This document shows, in pieces, positions 25,926 through 34,795 of a DNA stretch of 64,000 nt. Every line of letters begins with the position of its first letter. Within the stretch, counting starts at the first letter, position 1. The stretch is from NCBI GenBank assembly GCA_001429255.1, contig LMJI01000001.1, positions 2,340,310 through 2,404,309 of the forward strand. Direction: 5' to 3'. Under the pieces are notes generated by a model, which worked only from the letters and a program-made list of their open reading frames with translations, did no database searches and was not told the DNA's origin. The DNA is from Cellulomonas sp. Root930 (GTDB lineage Bacteria; Actinomycetota; Actinomycetes; Actinomycetales; Cellulomonadaceae). A program made the position numbers and the translations under genes.

Positions 25926-26759
25926 GTGAGCCTGATCGCCGACGTCCGCTCGTCGCGCGAGCTCCTTGTCAACCTCACCCGCCGTGAGGTCAAGGGTAAG
26001 TACAAGCGAACGGCTCTGGGCCAGCTCTGGTCGTTGGCGAACCCGCTTGCGCAGATGCTCGTCTACACGCTCGTCTTCTCGGTGATCATCAGGATCACAC
26101 CGGAGCCGGGTGACCCCAGCGGCCTCAACGTCTTCGCGCTGTGGCTCATGTGCGCGCTGCTCCCGTGGACGTTCTTCACCTCGGTCGTGACCGGGGGGAT
26201 GGCGTCGTTGGTCGGCAACGAGAACCTCATCAAGAAGGTGTACTTCCCGCGGTCGGCCCTGGTGGTGTCCAACGCCTTCGCGGCGACCTACACCTGGATC
26301 ATCGAGATGTCGGTCCTCGCCCTGGCGCTGCTGCTCTTCGGCGGGAACCCCCTGCCGTTCGTGCCGCTCGTCGTCGTCGCCATGGCGGTGCTGTTCGTCT
26401 TCTCGCTGGGCGTCGCCCTGCTGCTGTCCATCGCGAACGCCTACTTCCGCGACATGCAGCACCTGGTGAGCATCGTGTTCCAGGTCTGGTTCTACCTCAC
26501 CCCGATCCTCTACCCGATCAGCGAGGTGGAGAAGATCTCGGCCGAGCACGGCCCGCTGTTCGGGAACGTGACGCTGCTCGACCTCTTCAAGCTCAACCCG
26601 ATGGAGGGATTCACGGAGGTGTTCCGGAACCTGCTCTACGACAACCGGCTGCCCGAGTGGAGCACGGCGCTTGAGTGCGTCGTCTGGGCGGTCGGCGCCC
26701 TCATCGTCGGCAGCTGGGTGTTCGACCGGCACCAGAAGCGACTGGCGGAGGTGCTCTGA
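25926..26759 (+). CDS. ABC-2 type polysaccharide exporter permease (Wzm/TagG-like)
   Basis: A 277-residue permease with about six helices. The N-terminus LLVNLTRREVKGKYKRTALGQLWSLANPLAQMLVYTLVFSVI is typical of O-antigen/teichoic-acid exporters (the amphipathic gate helix then TM1), and ANAYFRDMQHLVSIVFQVWFYLTPILYP is the conserved last third. It exports a lipid-linked glycan with the ATPase encoded next. GTG start with GGAGGT five bases upstream. Its TGA overlaps the ATG of the ATPase gene. Confidence 0.93.
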   Translation: MSLIADVRSSRELLVNLTRREVKGKYKRTALGQLWSLANPLAQMLVYTLVFSVIIRITPEPGDPSGLNVFALWLMCALLPWTFFTSVVTGGMASLVGNENLIKKVYFPRSALVVSNAFAATYTWIIEMSVLALALLLFGGNPLPFVPLVVVAMAVLFVFSLGVALLLSIANAYFRDMQHLVSIVFQVWFYLTPILYPISEVEKISAEHGPLFGNVTLLDLFKLNPMEGFTEVFRNLLYDNRLPEWSTALECVVWAVGALIVGSWVFDRHQKRLAEVL

Positions 26760-27976
26760 TGGGCGACGCCATCGTCATCGAGGGGATCAGTAAGCACTTC
26801 CGCGTCTACCACGAGCGCAACCAGAGCCTGAAGTCGGCGGTCATGCGCCGCGGCCGCGGGACGTACGAGGACTTCCTCGCGCTCGACGACGTGAGCCTGA
26901 CCGTCCCCGAGTCCTCGACGTTCGCACTCGTCGGCGATAACGGGTCGGGCAAGTCGACGCTGCTGAAGTGCCTCGCGCAGATCCTGGTCCCGGACGCCGG
27001 ACGGGTGACCATGAACGGTCGCGTCGCCGCGCTCCTCGAGGTGGGCTCCGGGTTCCACCCCGAGCTGTCCGGCCGAGACAACGTCTACCTCAACGGCTCG
27101 ATCCTGGGCATGACGCGTCAGGAGATCGACCGCAAGTTCGACGCGATCGTCGACTTCTCGGGCGTCGAGCAGTTCATCGACCAGCCCGTGAAGAACTACT
27201 CCTCCGGCATGTACGTGCGGCTGGGGTTCTCGGTCGCGATCAACGTCGACCCGGAGATCCTGCTGGTCGACGAGGTCCTCGCGGTCGGTGACGCGGCGTT
27301 CCAGGCGAAGTGCACCGAGAAGTTCGCGCAGCTTAACCGGGAGGGGCGCACGGTCGTCCTGGTCTCCCACTCCATGCCGTCCGTGCGGGCGATGGCGGAC
27401 CACGCCGCCTGGCTCTCCGGCGGGCACCTCCAGGCGGTCGGCCCCGCAGCGCCGGTCCTCGAGAAGTACGAGGAGTCGACGCGTGGAGCCACCGGCAACG
27501 CCGTCATCGGCGGGCTGGAGCACAACGGCAGCGGCGAGATCCGCATCATCGAGGTCGACGTGCTGGGTCACGACGGTCTGCCCCGCGTCGACGTGGGCGA
27601 CCCCGTCCGCGTACGGATCGCCTTCGACGTCGCCGAGCCCGTGGAGAACCCGGTGTTCGGGTTCGCCGTCGAGGCGCTCGACGGGGCCTACCTCGCGGCC
27701 ACCAACACGCGCAACGCCGGTGTGCCGCTCGGGCTGGTCGACAAGCCCGGGGTGCTCGAGTGCGTCCTGCCGTCCGTCCAGCTCCACCCGGGCGACTTCA
27801 TCGTGACGGCAGCGGTCACCGACTCGACGACCACGCACTCGATCGACCACGTGCGGGACGTCACGCGCTTCACGGTCGACAGCGGCGACCGGACCTGGTC
27901 CGGCGGCTACCTGGCACTCCCTGCGACGTGGGGGCCGGTGGACGTGACCGCAACCGTCCCGGGGCGGTCCGCGTGA
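26759..27976 (+). CDS. Polysaccharide ABC exporter ATPase with Wzt C-terminal cargo domain
   Basis: A 405-residue ATPase. Residues ~1-245 are the nucleotide-binding domain: GDNGSGKSTLLKCLAQIL, LLEVGSGFHPELSGRDNVYLNGSILGM, signature NYSSGMYVRLGFSVA and Walker B EILLVDEVLAVGD. Residues ~255-400 form a beta-rich Wzt_C-like domain (RIIEVDVLGHDG...VRVRIAFDV...LPSVQLHPGDFIVTAAV...). In E. coli O8/O9a this domain binds the modified non-reducing end of the polymer, so export may depend on a terminal modification here too. Coupled by TGATG to the permease and by GTGA to the next glycosyltransferase. Confidence 0.93.
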   Translation: MGDAIVIEGISKHFRVYHERNQSLKSAVMRRGRGTYEDFLALDDVSLTVPESSTFALVGDNGSGKSTLLKCLAQILVPDAGRVTMNGRVAALLEVGSGFHPELSGRDNVYLNGSILGMTRQEIDRKFDAIVDFSGVEQFIDQPVKNYSSGMYVRLGFSVAINVDPEILLVDEVLAVGDAAFQAKCTEKFAQLNREGRTVVLVSHSMPSVRAMADHAAWLSGGHLQAVGPAAPVLEKYEESTRGATGNAVIGGLEHNGSGEIRIIEVDVLGHDGLPRVDVGDPVRVRIAFDVAEPVENPVFGFAVEALDGAYLAATNTRNAGVPLGLVDKPGVLECVLPSVQLHPGDFIVTAAVTDSTTTHSIDHVRDVTRFTVDSGDRTWSGGYLALPATWGPVDVTATVPGRSA

Positions 27977-29355
27977 GCGCAGGAGCCGGTCCGTCGGGGG
28001 CGGGCGTCGGCCACCGGGTGCTCGTCGTGACGCTCGACCGGCTCGCGGAGCAGATGGCCGGGCCCGCTATCCGGGCCTGGGAGATCTCGAGCTTCCTCGC
28101 CGGCGAGCACGACGTGCGCCTGGTGACGTTCGGCGAGTGCAGCCGGGACGGCGACGGGTTCGAGAGCCGGCGCATCGGGGTGGCCGACTTCCGGGCGGAG
28201 GTCGAGTGGGCCGACGTGGTCATCCTCCAGGGGTACATCGCCGCGACGTTCCCGTGGCTGCAGGAGGCGGACGTCGTCCTCGTGGTGGACCTGTACGACC
28301 CGTTCCACATCGAGAGCCTCGAGGTGCTGCGCGACAAGGCGCTGCCCGCGCGTGACGCGTCGTTGGCGTCCGCCCTGCGCGAGCTCGACGCGCAGATCCG
28401 ACGCGGCGACGTGTTCCTCTGCGCGTCCGCACGCCAGCGCGACCTGTGGATCGGTCACCTCGCTGCCGCGGGCCGGATCAACCCGCTCACGTACGATGCC
28501 GACCCGAGTCTGGGCGAGCTGGTGCGGATTGTGCCGTTCGGTGTCGCCGACACGTCGCCGGAGCGCACGGCACCGGCCATCAAGGGTGTGGTCCCCGGGA
28601 TCGCCGCGGACGACCTCGTCATCCTCTGGGGCGGCGGCGTCTACAACTGGTTCGACCCCTTGACGCTGGTCCGCGCCGTCGACCTGCTCAAGGAGCGGGA
28701 GCCCCGCGTGCGGCTCTACTTCCTGGGCATGCGGCACCCCAACCCGGACGTGCCCGAGATGCGGATGGCCGTCCGGCTGCGGGAGCTCGCGACCGAGCGT
28801 GGGCTGCTCGGGACGCACGTGTTCTTCAACGAGGACTGGGTGTCGTACGAGCGACGCGCGGACTACCTTCTCGACGCGGATCTCGGCGTCTCGTGCCACT
28901 TCCCGCACGTGGAGACGGAGTTCTCGTTCCGCACCCGGATCCTCGACTACCTCTGGGCCGGGCTGCCGATCGTCAGCACGGACGGCGACGCGTTCGCGCC
29001 GCTCATCCGTCAGGAGGGCCTCGGCCGGGTGGTCCCGGCGGAGGACGAGCACGCCCTGGCGACCGCCATCGGGGACCTGCTCTCGGACGACGACGCGCGC
29101 TCGGCGGCCGGTGTGCAGGTACGACGGGTCGCGCAGGGGTTCACCTGGCCCCGCGTGCTCGGGCCGCTTGCCGAGATCTGTGCGGACCCACGCCGGGCCG
29201 CGGACGCGTCGCGGATCACCGCCGTCAGCACGGGCGAGGCCGGCCGCGCGCCGCGCCGGTTGCGCGACGACCTGGCGGCCGCCGTGCGGCACCTGCGTGG
29301 AGGAGGTCTGAGGCACACCGCCCGCAAGGTCCGCGACCGCCTCCGCGTGCGCTGA
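27973..29355 (+). CDS. GT4-like (GT-B fold) glycosyltransferase
   Basis: A 460-residue glycosyltransferase, third gene of the exporter operon (GTGA overlap). N-terminal Rossmann half: HRVLVVTLDRLAEQMAGPAIRAWEIS; C-terminal half begins VILWGGGVYNWFDPLTLVRAVDLL and ends with the donor-binding ETEFSFRTRILDYLWAGLPIVSTDGD (E-x7-E-like) and GLGRVVPAEDEHALA. The last 20 residues form an Arg/Lys-rich amphipathic tail (GGLRHTARKVRDRLRVR) shared with another transferase in this cluster. Sugar specificity is unknown. Confidence 0.9.
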   Translation: MSAGAGPSGAGVGHRVLVVTLDRLAEQMAGPAIRAWEISSFLAGEHDVRLVTFGECSRDGDGFESRRIGVADFRAEVEWADVVILQGYIAATFPWLQEADVVLVVDLYDPFHIESLEVLRDKALPARDASLASALRELDAQIRRGDVFLCASARQRDLWIGHLAAAGRINPLTYDADPSLGELVRIVPFGVADTSPERTAPAIKGVVPGIAADDLVILWGGGVYNWFDPLTLVRAVDLLKEREPRVRLYFLGMRHPNPDVPEMRMAVRLRELATERGLLGTHVFFNEDWVSYERRADYLLDADLGVSCHFPHVETEFSFRTRILDYLWAGLPIVSTDGDAFAPLIRQEGLGRVVPAEDEHALATAIGDLLSDDDARSAAGVQVRRVAQGFTWPRVLGPLAEICADPRRAADASRITAVSTGEAGRAPRRLRDDLAAAVRHLRGGGLRHTARKVRDRLRVR

Positions 29356-29371
29356 GCGTCGCCGCCGTGCG

Positions 29372-30295
29372 TCAGTCGCGGGAGGGGCGCAGCCTGCCCG
29401 CGACCGCGGACAGCCGCTTGGCGAGTGCGTAGCTCTTCGTCGACGTCACCGCCTCGAGGTCCCGACGGGTCGCCGCGAGGTCACGCTGCGTCGACTCGAC
29501 GATGGCGGAGAGGTCCTCGATCAGGCGCAGTGCTTCCTGGTCCTTGACCTGGTTGGCCCGGTCGGAGTGGTGGCCACCGAGCGCGACGACGGTCGGCACG
29601 GTGGCGCTGCTCGGCTCGCGGGAGCAGACGAGATAGAAATACAGGAACTGGTCGCGCTCGAGCGGCGCCAGGTTGTGGATCTCCGCCTGCACGACACCCT
29701 CGGTGCCGAGATCCTGCTCGGTGCCCACGGCCACGGCCTGCCACGTCGCCTGGAAGTACGGCGTGATGTGGGCGAAGTGCGGCGCCAGCAGCTCGAGCAG
29801 CTCGTCGTAGACGAACTCGTGCAGGTGGAAGTGGTTGCCCTCGACGAACTCCAGGTCGTTCGGGGTGGACACCAGGGCGATCCCGCCCGGAGCCAGGACC
29901 CGGTCGATCTCCATGACGAACCGGTGGTAGTCCGCCACGTGCTCGATCGTCTCGAACGTCACGACCACGTCGACGCTGTCGTCGGCGAGCGGGATGCTCT
30001 GGGCGTCACCGTGCCGGAACTCCAGGTTCGGAGTGCCGTACGTCGCCGTGGCGTAGGCGACGGCCTCTTCACTGACGTCGACGCCCACGACAGACGCTGC
30101 CGACTCGGCCAGCAGGCTGCTCCCGTAGCCGGACCCGCTGGCGATGTCGAGCACCCGCTTGCCGAGGACGATCTCCGCGGCGACCAGGTACCGGGTCCAG
30201 TGCTCGGCGTACAGCAACGAGGGCCGGTGCAGCGCGGGGATCATCCGCTCGCCGCTGTCGTTGATGCCCACCGCGTCGCCCACCGCGTCCGTCAT
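29372..30295 (-). CDS. SAM-dependent methyltransferase with C-terminal coiled coil
   Basis: A 307-residue class I methyltransferase. Motif I is VLDIASGSGYGSSLLAE, motif II VVGVDVSEEAV, post-motif HGDAQSIPLADDSVDVVVTFETIEHV, then LAPGGIALVSTPN. After ~235 a coiled coil runs (VKDQEALRLIEDLSAIVEST, then QRDLAATRRDLEAV), ending in SYALAKRLSAVAGRLRP, a tail typical of membrane-attached glycan enzymes. It faces the exporter operon tail to tail. A methyltransferase with a coiled coil beside a Wzt_C exporter recalls the WbdD chain terminator, though no kinase domain is present. Confidence 0.88.
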   Translation of the reverse strand: MTDAVGDAVGINDSGERMIPALHRPSLLYAEHWTRYLVAAEIVLGKRVLDIASGSGYGSSLLAESAASVVGVDVSEEAVAYATATYGTPNLEFRHGDAQSIPLADDSVDVVVTFETIEHVADYHRFVMEIDRVLAPGGIALVSTPNDLEFVEGNHFHLHEFVYDELLELLAPHFAHITPYFQATWQAVAVGTEQDLGTEGVVQAEIHNLAPLERDQFLYFYLVCSREPSSATVPTVVALGGHHSDRANQVKDQEALRLIEDLSAIVESTQRDLAATRRDLEAVTSTKSYALAKRLSAVAGRLRPSRD

Positions 30296-30370
30296 TGCTG
30301 ATCTGCCTCCGCACGTACGTCTGTCCCGACGCTGCGCGCCGACCGGTCAGACTACCCGCTCAGCGCGCCG

Positions 30371-31876
30371 TCACTTCGACGCGCGGGTGTTGACCCACGG
30401 GTCCTGCCATGCCAGCCAAGACCAGTAGCGGTGCAGATGCTCCTTCTCGGCGTCGAGGACCACGGCCTCCCGCGTCGACGACTCGTAGTGGAACAGCCGC
30501 GCACCCGGCGTGACGACGATCCGCTGACCCGTGAGCACGATCTTGTGGCACAGGTCGACGTCGTTGAAGTTGAGGGGGAGGTCCTCCGTCAGCCCGCCGA
30601 CCTGTGCGAAGAGGTCGCGGGAGAGCAGGAGGCAGGCCCCGGTGGCCACCGTGAAGTCGGCGTCGAGGACGCCGGCCCCGAAGTGGTCATGGCCGTCCAC
30701 CTGCTGCTGGAACAGGTGCCACGGGATCCACTCGTCAGAGTAGACGACACCCGCGTGCTGGATCAGGCCGGCCTCGTACACGAGGTGAGCACCGACCGCG
30801 CCCACGGCCGGATCCTGCAGCACCGAGACCATCCGGTCGAGCCACTGCGGTTCGACGGCCTCGACGTCGTCGTTGAGCAGCAGGACGAGGTCGCCCCGTG
30901 CCGAAGCGACCCCGGTGTTGACGGAGCGCGAGAAGTTGAAGGCGCCGGGTGCGGGCGCGACGACGAGGCGGTCGCCGACCACGTCGCGCACGGCCGCCAC
31001 GACCGCGGGATCGGTCCCCTCGGACGGGACGAGCACGAGCTCCCAGCGGTCGTAGGCGGTCGCCTCCAGCAGCGAGCGCGCGCACAGCTCGACGAGCAGG
31101 GCCTCCTCGCCGCGCACCGTGCGACGTCCACCACCGGTCGGGACGACGACCGACACGAGAGGCGGTTCTGCGACGGCTCGCCAGGTGCGAGCACTGCCCG
31201 GCCGTGGGCCACGCTCGACCGTGACCTCCTGGCCCACGCGTGCGAAGTGCCGCTCGACGACCCGCAGACCGGCAGCCCAGGTGTCGTCGTCGACCAGCGG
31301 GGGAGCAGCGCGGCTCAGCCCGACGACCGCGAGGTGCTCGATGCGGTCGGTCCGCTCGGCCGCCCGCAGGTGCGCGTCCCACTCCGCCGCACCGTCCGAC
31401 TCCGGCGCGAAGCCTCCGACGGACCGCAGGAGCTCCCGGCGGACGGCACACAGCCGACCCAGGTAGTCGGTGCCGCGCTCGTACTCGGGCACCCAGCCGG
31501 GCTTGGTGAACATGCCCTCGATGCCGTCCGCCGGCCACTGCTCGTCGGTGTAGGCGATGTCGAGCTCGGGTCGCTGGGTGAGCAGGGAGATCATCGCCTC
31601 CGTCCCGCCGGGCTCGAGGTGGTCGTCCGCACCGAGCACCGCGACCCACGTGCCCTCGGCCGCGGCGAGCGCGAGCGCGAGCTGCTCAGTGTCGGTCCCT
31701 GGGGCATCGATCTCGTGCACCCACCTCAGGCCGGCGCCGACGGGGCCGTCCGTGACGGCGACGACGTCCCACCGGGCGTCGCGGGCGCGGACCAGCCGTG
31801 CGGCGTCGAGCGTCCGGCGGGTGGCGTGCGCATCCTGGCCCCCGGCGAGCAGGAGCGTCAGCAGGGGTCTGGTCAT
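30371..31876 (-). CDS. Two-domain GT2 glycosyltransferase
   Basis: A 501-residue protein with two tandem GT-A domains. The first (~1-230) is degenerate: it has VLGADDHLEPGGTEAM and a shortened N-terminus. The second (~245-501) begins VSVVVPTGGGRR and contains RSVNTGVASARGDLVLLLNDDVEAVEPQWLDRMV, ATGACLLLSRDLFAQVGGLTEDLPLNFNDVDLCHK and a typical GT2 acceptor segment. Similar double GT2s extend O-antigen and rhamnan chains. ATG 31876 overlaps the stop of the preceding coiled-coil gene (ATGA), so they are co-translated. Confidence 0.9.
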   Translation of the reverse strand: MTRPLLTLLLAGGQDAHATRRTLDAARLVRARDARWDVVAVTDGPVGAGLRWVHEIDAPGTDTEQLALALAAAEGTWVAVLGADDHLEPGGTEAMISLLTQRPELDIAYTDEQWPADGIEGMFTKPGWVPEYERGTDYLGRLCAVRRELLRSVGGFAPESDGAAEWDAHLRAAERTDRIEHLAVVGLSRAAPPLVDDDTWAAGLRVVERHFARVGQEVTVERGPRPGSARTWRAVAEPPLVSVVVPTGGGRRTVRGEEALLVELCARSLLEATAYDRWELVLVPSEGTDPAVVAAVRDVVGDRLVVAPAPGAFNFSRSVNTGVASARGDLVLLLNDDVEAVEPQWLDRMVSVLQDPAVGAVGAHLVYEAGLIQHAGVVYSDEWIPWHLFQQQVDGHDHFGAGVLDADFTVATGACLLLSRDLFAQVGGLTEDLPLNFNDVDLCHKIVLTGQRIVVTPGARLFHYESSTREAVVLDAEKEHLHRYWSWLAWQDPWVNTRASK

Positions 31877-32220
31877 CGCACGAGAGCTCGAGCGGACCGG
31901 ACCATCCGTCGGGGCACGGCCACGGCCGAGCGCGCGGTGTGCCGCATGCGCGACGACCACGTCTCGTCACCCGCGGCGGACACCAGGGTGTCGATGCGGG
32001 AGTCACGCTCCTTGATCGCGACACGCTGGTCGGCGAGGAGCTCGTCACGGACGCGCACGGCGCCCTGCAACCCCGCTACCTGCGCCTGAAGGCGCACCAC
32101 CCTGTCCTGCAGAGCGGACACCTCACGCGCCGCGGCCTCCCCCTCGAGCCTCGCGTGCAGCGTCCGGTCCGTCGTGCGCAGCCCGGTGAGCCAGGCTGCC
32201 GCTTCCTCGTCGACCGGCAT
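31873..32220 (-). CDS. Small coiled-coil protein with basic tail
   Basis: A 115-residue protein, mostly one long coiled coil (RLEGEAAAREVSALQDRVVR, then LQAQVAGLQGAVRVRDELLA) followed by a basic amphipathic tail (MRHTARSAVAVPRRMVRSARALVR). No enzymatic domain. An earlier in-frame ATG (32238) is possible, but TACCCT at 32227-32232 is six bases before ATG 32220, so the shorter form is likely. Co-translated with the double GT2; it may scaffold glycan enzymes at the membrane. This is inference; I know no named family. Confidence 0.75.
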   Translation of the reverse strand: MPVDEEAAAWLTGLRTTDRTLHARLEGEAAAREVSALQDRVVRLQAQVAGLQGAVRVRDELLADQRVAIKERDSRIDTLVSAAGDETWSSRMRHTARSAVAVPRRMVRSARALVR

Positions 32221-32226
32221 GGAGGC

Positions 32227-32232
32227 AGGGTA
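32227..32232 (-). promoter_or_regulatory. -10 element, coiled-coil gene (leaderless)
   Basis: TACCCT on the minus strand, six bases before ATG 32220. Confidence 0.55.
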
Positions 32233-32305
32233 GAGCATCGGCGGGCTGAGATCGCCATCACAGGCCCTTCACACGGCGCCGCCGATCGCCGCGATCGTGG
32301 CCACC

Positions 32306-32311
32306 TAGAAT
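32306..32311 (+). promoter_or_regulatory. -10 element, dual GT4 gene (leaderless)
   Basis: TAGAAT, six bases before GTG 32318; the best -10 in this set. Confidence 0.65.
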
Positions 32312-32317
32312 CGGTCG

Positions 32318-34795
32318 GTGCGCATCGCGATCGTCTCGGCTCATTACCCTCCGAACCTCACGAGCGGCGGCACACTCGTGCCCCAGCGCTTGGCACGCGG
32401 CCTCGCCGCCCTCGACCACGACGTCCGTGTCTTCGCGGGCCACCTCGACGACGCCCGGGAACCCCTGTCCACCTGGGACGAGACCGACGAGACCGGCCTG
32501 CCGGTTCGCTGGGTCTCCATCACCCCGTTCACCGCGTGGTCCGACCCGCTGAACAGCATCAACCCCGGCGCCGAGGATGCCTTCGCCCACTGGCTCGAGG
32601 AGTTTCCCGCCGACGTGGTGCACCTGCACGCGCTGCAGACCCTGGGCGGGGGACTGGTCCGCGCCGCGAAGGTGTCGGGCGCGCGGGTGGTCGTGACCAT
32701 GCACGACTTCTGGTGGACGTGCGCGCGCCAGTTCCTCGTCGCCCCCAACATGCAGCCGTGCTCCCTCGTCGTCTCCTGCGGCGCCTGCCCGTGCGCCGTG
32801 GACCACGGCTGGCTCGAGGACCGCAACCGGGCCCTGGCCGAGTGCCTGGCCGACGCGGACCTGGTGCTGCTGCCGTCACGGAGCGCCGCGGAGGTGATGA
32901 TCGCCAACGGCGTGGACGCCCGGCTGGTACGCGTCGATGAGAACGGGCTGCCCCCGGGAAGCCCGGCCCCGGCGGAGCGTGAGCCGGGTGACGAGGTGCG
33001 GTTCATGTTCGCCGGTGGCTCCGACCCCATGAAGGGCCTGCCCGTCCTGCTCGAAGCCGCACGCCAGGTCCCTCCCGGCGGCTGGTCACTCGACCTGTAC
33101 GGGGTGGCGCAGGACGTCGAGGTCCCCGGCGCGCGAGCACGTCCGTCGTTCGACCCGAGCGAGCTGGGTGCGGTGCTCGCGGCGCACGACGTCCTCGTCC
33201 TGCCCTCCGTCATGCGCGAGTCCCACTCGATCCTTACGCGCGAGGCGCTCGGCGCCGGGCTGGCCGTAGTGTGCACCGACACGCTGGGCCCGGAGGAGGT
33301 CGTCCGCGACGGCGAGAACGGACTGATCGTCCCGGCAGCCGACCCGCACGCCCTGGCCGTTGCGCTGCGCGACCTCGCCATGGCACCGGAGCGCGTGGCG
33401 CAGATGCAGTCGCGGGCACCCGAGGTCGTGGTCCGTGACCTCGACGACCAGGTGCGGGGCCTCGAACAGACGTACCGGGAGCTCGTCGAGGGCACCGACG
33501 TCTCGATGGTGCCGCCCGTGCCGCTGATCGGGCGGGTCCTGTTCGTCGTCGGCATCCAGGGGGCACCGCTGCGGTACCGGGCGCAGCTCCCGGCCGAGTC
33601 GCTCGGCGAGCTCGGGGTCTCGACGGACGTCCGGCACTACCGCGACCCGGAGCTGCCGGCGCTCGCCGCCGTCGCCGACGCCGTCGTCATCTACCGCGTG
33701 CCCGCGACCGACGACGTCCTCGAGCTCGTCCGACAGATCCGCGCCCGGCCCCGGCCGGTGCCGGTGCTGTTCGACGTCGACGACCTCATCATCGATCCCG
33801 CCCTCCGCGGCCAGGTGCACGGGCTCGAGGGCATGAGCGAGGCGGAGCTGGCGCTGTGGTGGGAAGGGGTCGCGCGCTACCGGACCACGCTGGAGGCCGC
33901 GGACGGCTACATCGGCAGCACCCAGGCGCTGTGCGACGAGGTCGAGCGGCTGACCGGGATGCCGGTGCACCGGTTCGCGAACGGCGTGGGGGAGGCTCTG
34001 GGCAGGATCAGCGAGGCTGCCCTCGCGCACGACCGGGCCCCGGGACCGTTGCGCATCGGCTACTTCTCGGGGACGACCACGCACGACGCCGACTGGGCGA
34101 TGATCGAGCCCGCGGTCGTGGAGGTGCTGCGCCGGCACCCCGACGTGCAGCTGTGGCTGGGTGGCCCGCTCGGCACCGGGCCTGCGCTCGAGCCGTTCGG
34201 CAACCGGGTCCGGCGCCTGCCGATGCTGCCGTGGACCGAGCTTCCCGGTCGGCTGCGTGACGTCGACATCAACCTCGCGCCCCTGGTCGGCGGAAGCGTG
34301 TTCAACGAGGCGAAGTCGGCGATCAAGTGGCTCGAGGCCGCGCTCACCGAAACGCCGAGCATTGCGTCGCCCACGGAGCCGTTCCGCGAGGCGGTCGAGG
34401 ATGGCGTCACCGGCCATCTCGCCGAGGGCCGTCAGCAGTGGGTCGACGCCCTCGAGCGGCTGCTGACCGACGAGCACCACCGGACCCTGGTTGGGACGCG
34501 GGCACGGAGGGCCGCGCTGCTGAACTGGTCGCCGGCACCGCAGGGGCGTCGTTACCTCGAGATCCTCGAGCGGGCCGCCGAGCACGTACGAGCCGCTCCG
34601 CGCCGGGAGAGCACCTGGACGCCGGTCGTCGGGCACGAGCGCGCCAGCGCGGCCGACGCCTGGGTGGAGACGTACCCGCCCGCGTTCGTCCACCTGCCCG
34701 CCTGGCGGCTCCGGCTCCTCGCGGCCCGCCGCGTGTACCGGGCAGGTGGCCTGCGCGCGCTCACGGGCAAGGTGGCCCGTCGGCTCGTCCGCTAG
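32318..34795 (+). CDS. Dual-domain GT4/GT-B glycosyltransferase
   Basis: An 825-residue fusion of two GT-B transferases. The first (~1-395) starts MRIAIVSAHYPPNLTSGGT, with HALQTLGGGLVRAAKVSGARVV, the His in VVVTMHDFWWTC, FMFAGGSDPMKGLPVLLEA and SHSILTREALGAGLAVVCTDTLGPEEVV. The second (~410-790) starts VLFVVGIQGAPLRYRAQLPAESL and has FDVDDLIIDP, FANGV, RIGYFSGTTTHDADWAMIEPAV and NEAKSAIKWLEAALTETPSIAS. Both halves keep donor-site features, so it may add two sugars in turn. The C-terminal tail RAGGLRALTGKVARRLVR is basic. The stop shares a CTAG with the stop of the convergent GT2 gene. Confidence 0.92.
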   Translation: MRIAIVSAHYPPNLTSGGTLVPQRLARGLAALDHDVRVFAGHLDDAREPLSTWDETDETGLPVRWVSITPFTAWSDPLNSINPGAEDAFAHWLEEFPADVVHLHALQTLGGGLVRAAKVSGARVVVTMHDFWWTCARQFLVAPNMQPCSLVVSCGACPCAVDHGWLEDRNRALAECLADADLVLLPSRSAAEVMIANGVDARLVRVDENGLPPGSPAPAEREPGDEVRFMFAGGSDPMKGLPVLLEAARQVPPGGWSLDLYGVAQDVEVPGARARPSFDPSELGAVLAAHDVLVLPSVMRESHSILTREALGAGLAVVCTDTLGPEEVVRDGENGLIVPAADPHALAVALRDLAMAPERVAQMQSRAPEVVVRDLDDQVRGLEQTYRELVEGTDVSMVPPVPLIGRVLFVVGIQGAPLRYRAQLPAESLGELGVSTDVRHYRDPELPALAAVADAVVIYRVPATDDVLELVRQIRARPRPVPVLFDVDDLIIDPALRGQVHGLEGMSEAELALWWEGVARYRTTLEAADGYIGSTQALCDEVERLTGMPVHRFANGVGEALGRISEAALAHDRAPGPLRIGYFSGTTTHDADWAMIEPAVVEVLRRHPDVQLWLGGPLGTGPALEPFGNRVRRLPMLPWTELPGRLRDVDINLAPLVGGSVFNEAKSAIKWLEAALTETPSIASPTEPFREAVEDGVTGHLAEGRQQWVDALERLLTDEHHRTLVGTRARRAALLNWSPAPQGRRYLEILERAAEHVRAAPRRESTWTPVVGHERASAADAWVETYPPAFVHLPAWRLRLLAARRVYRAGGLRALTGKVARRLVR

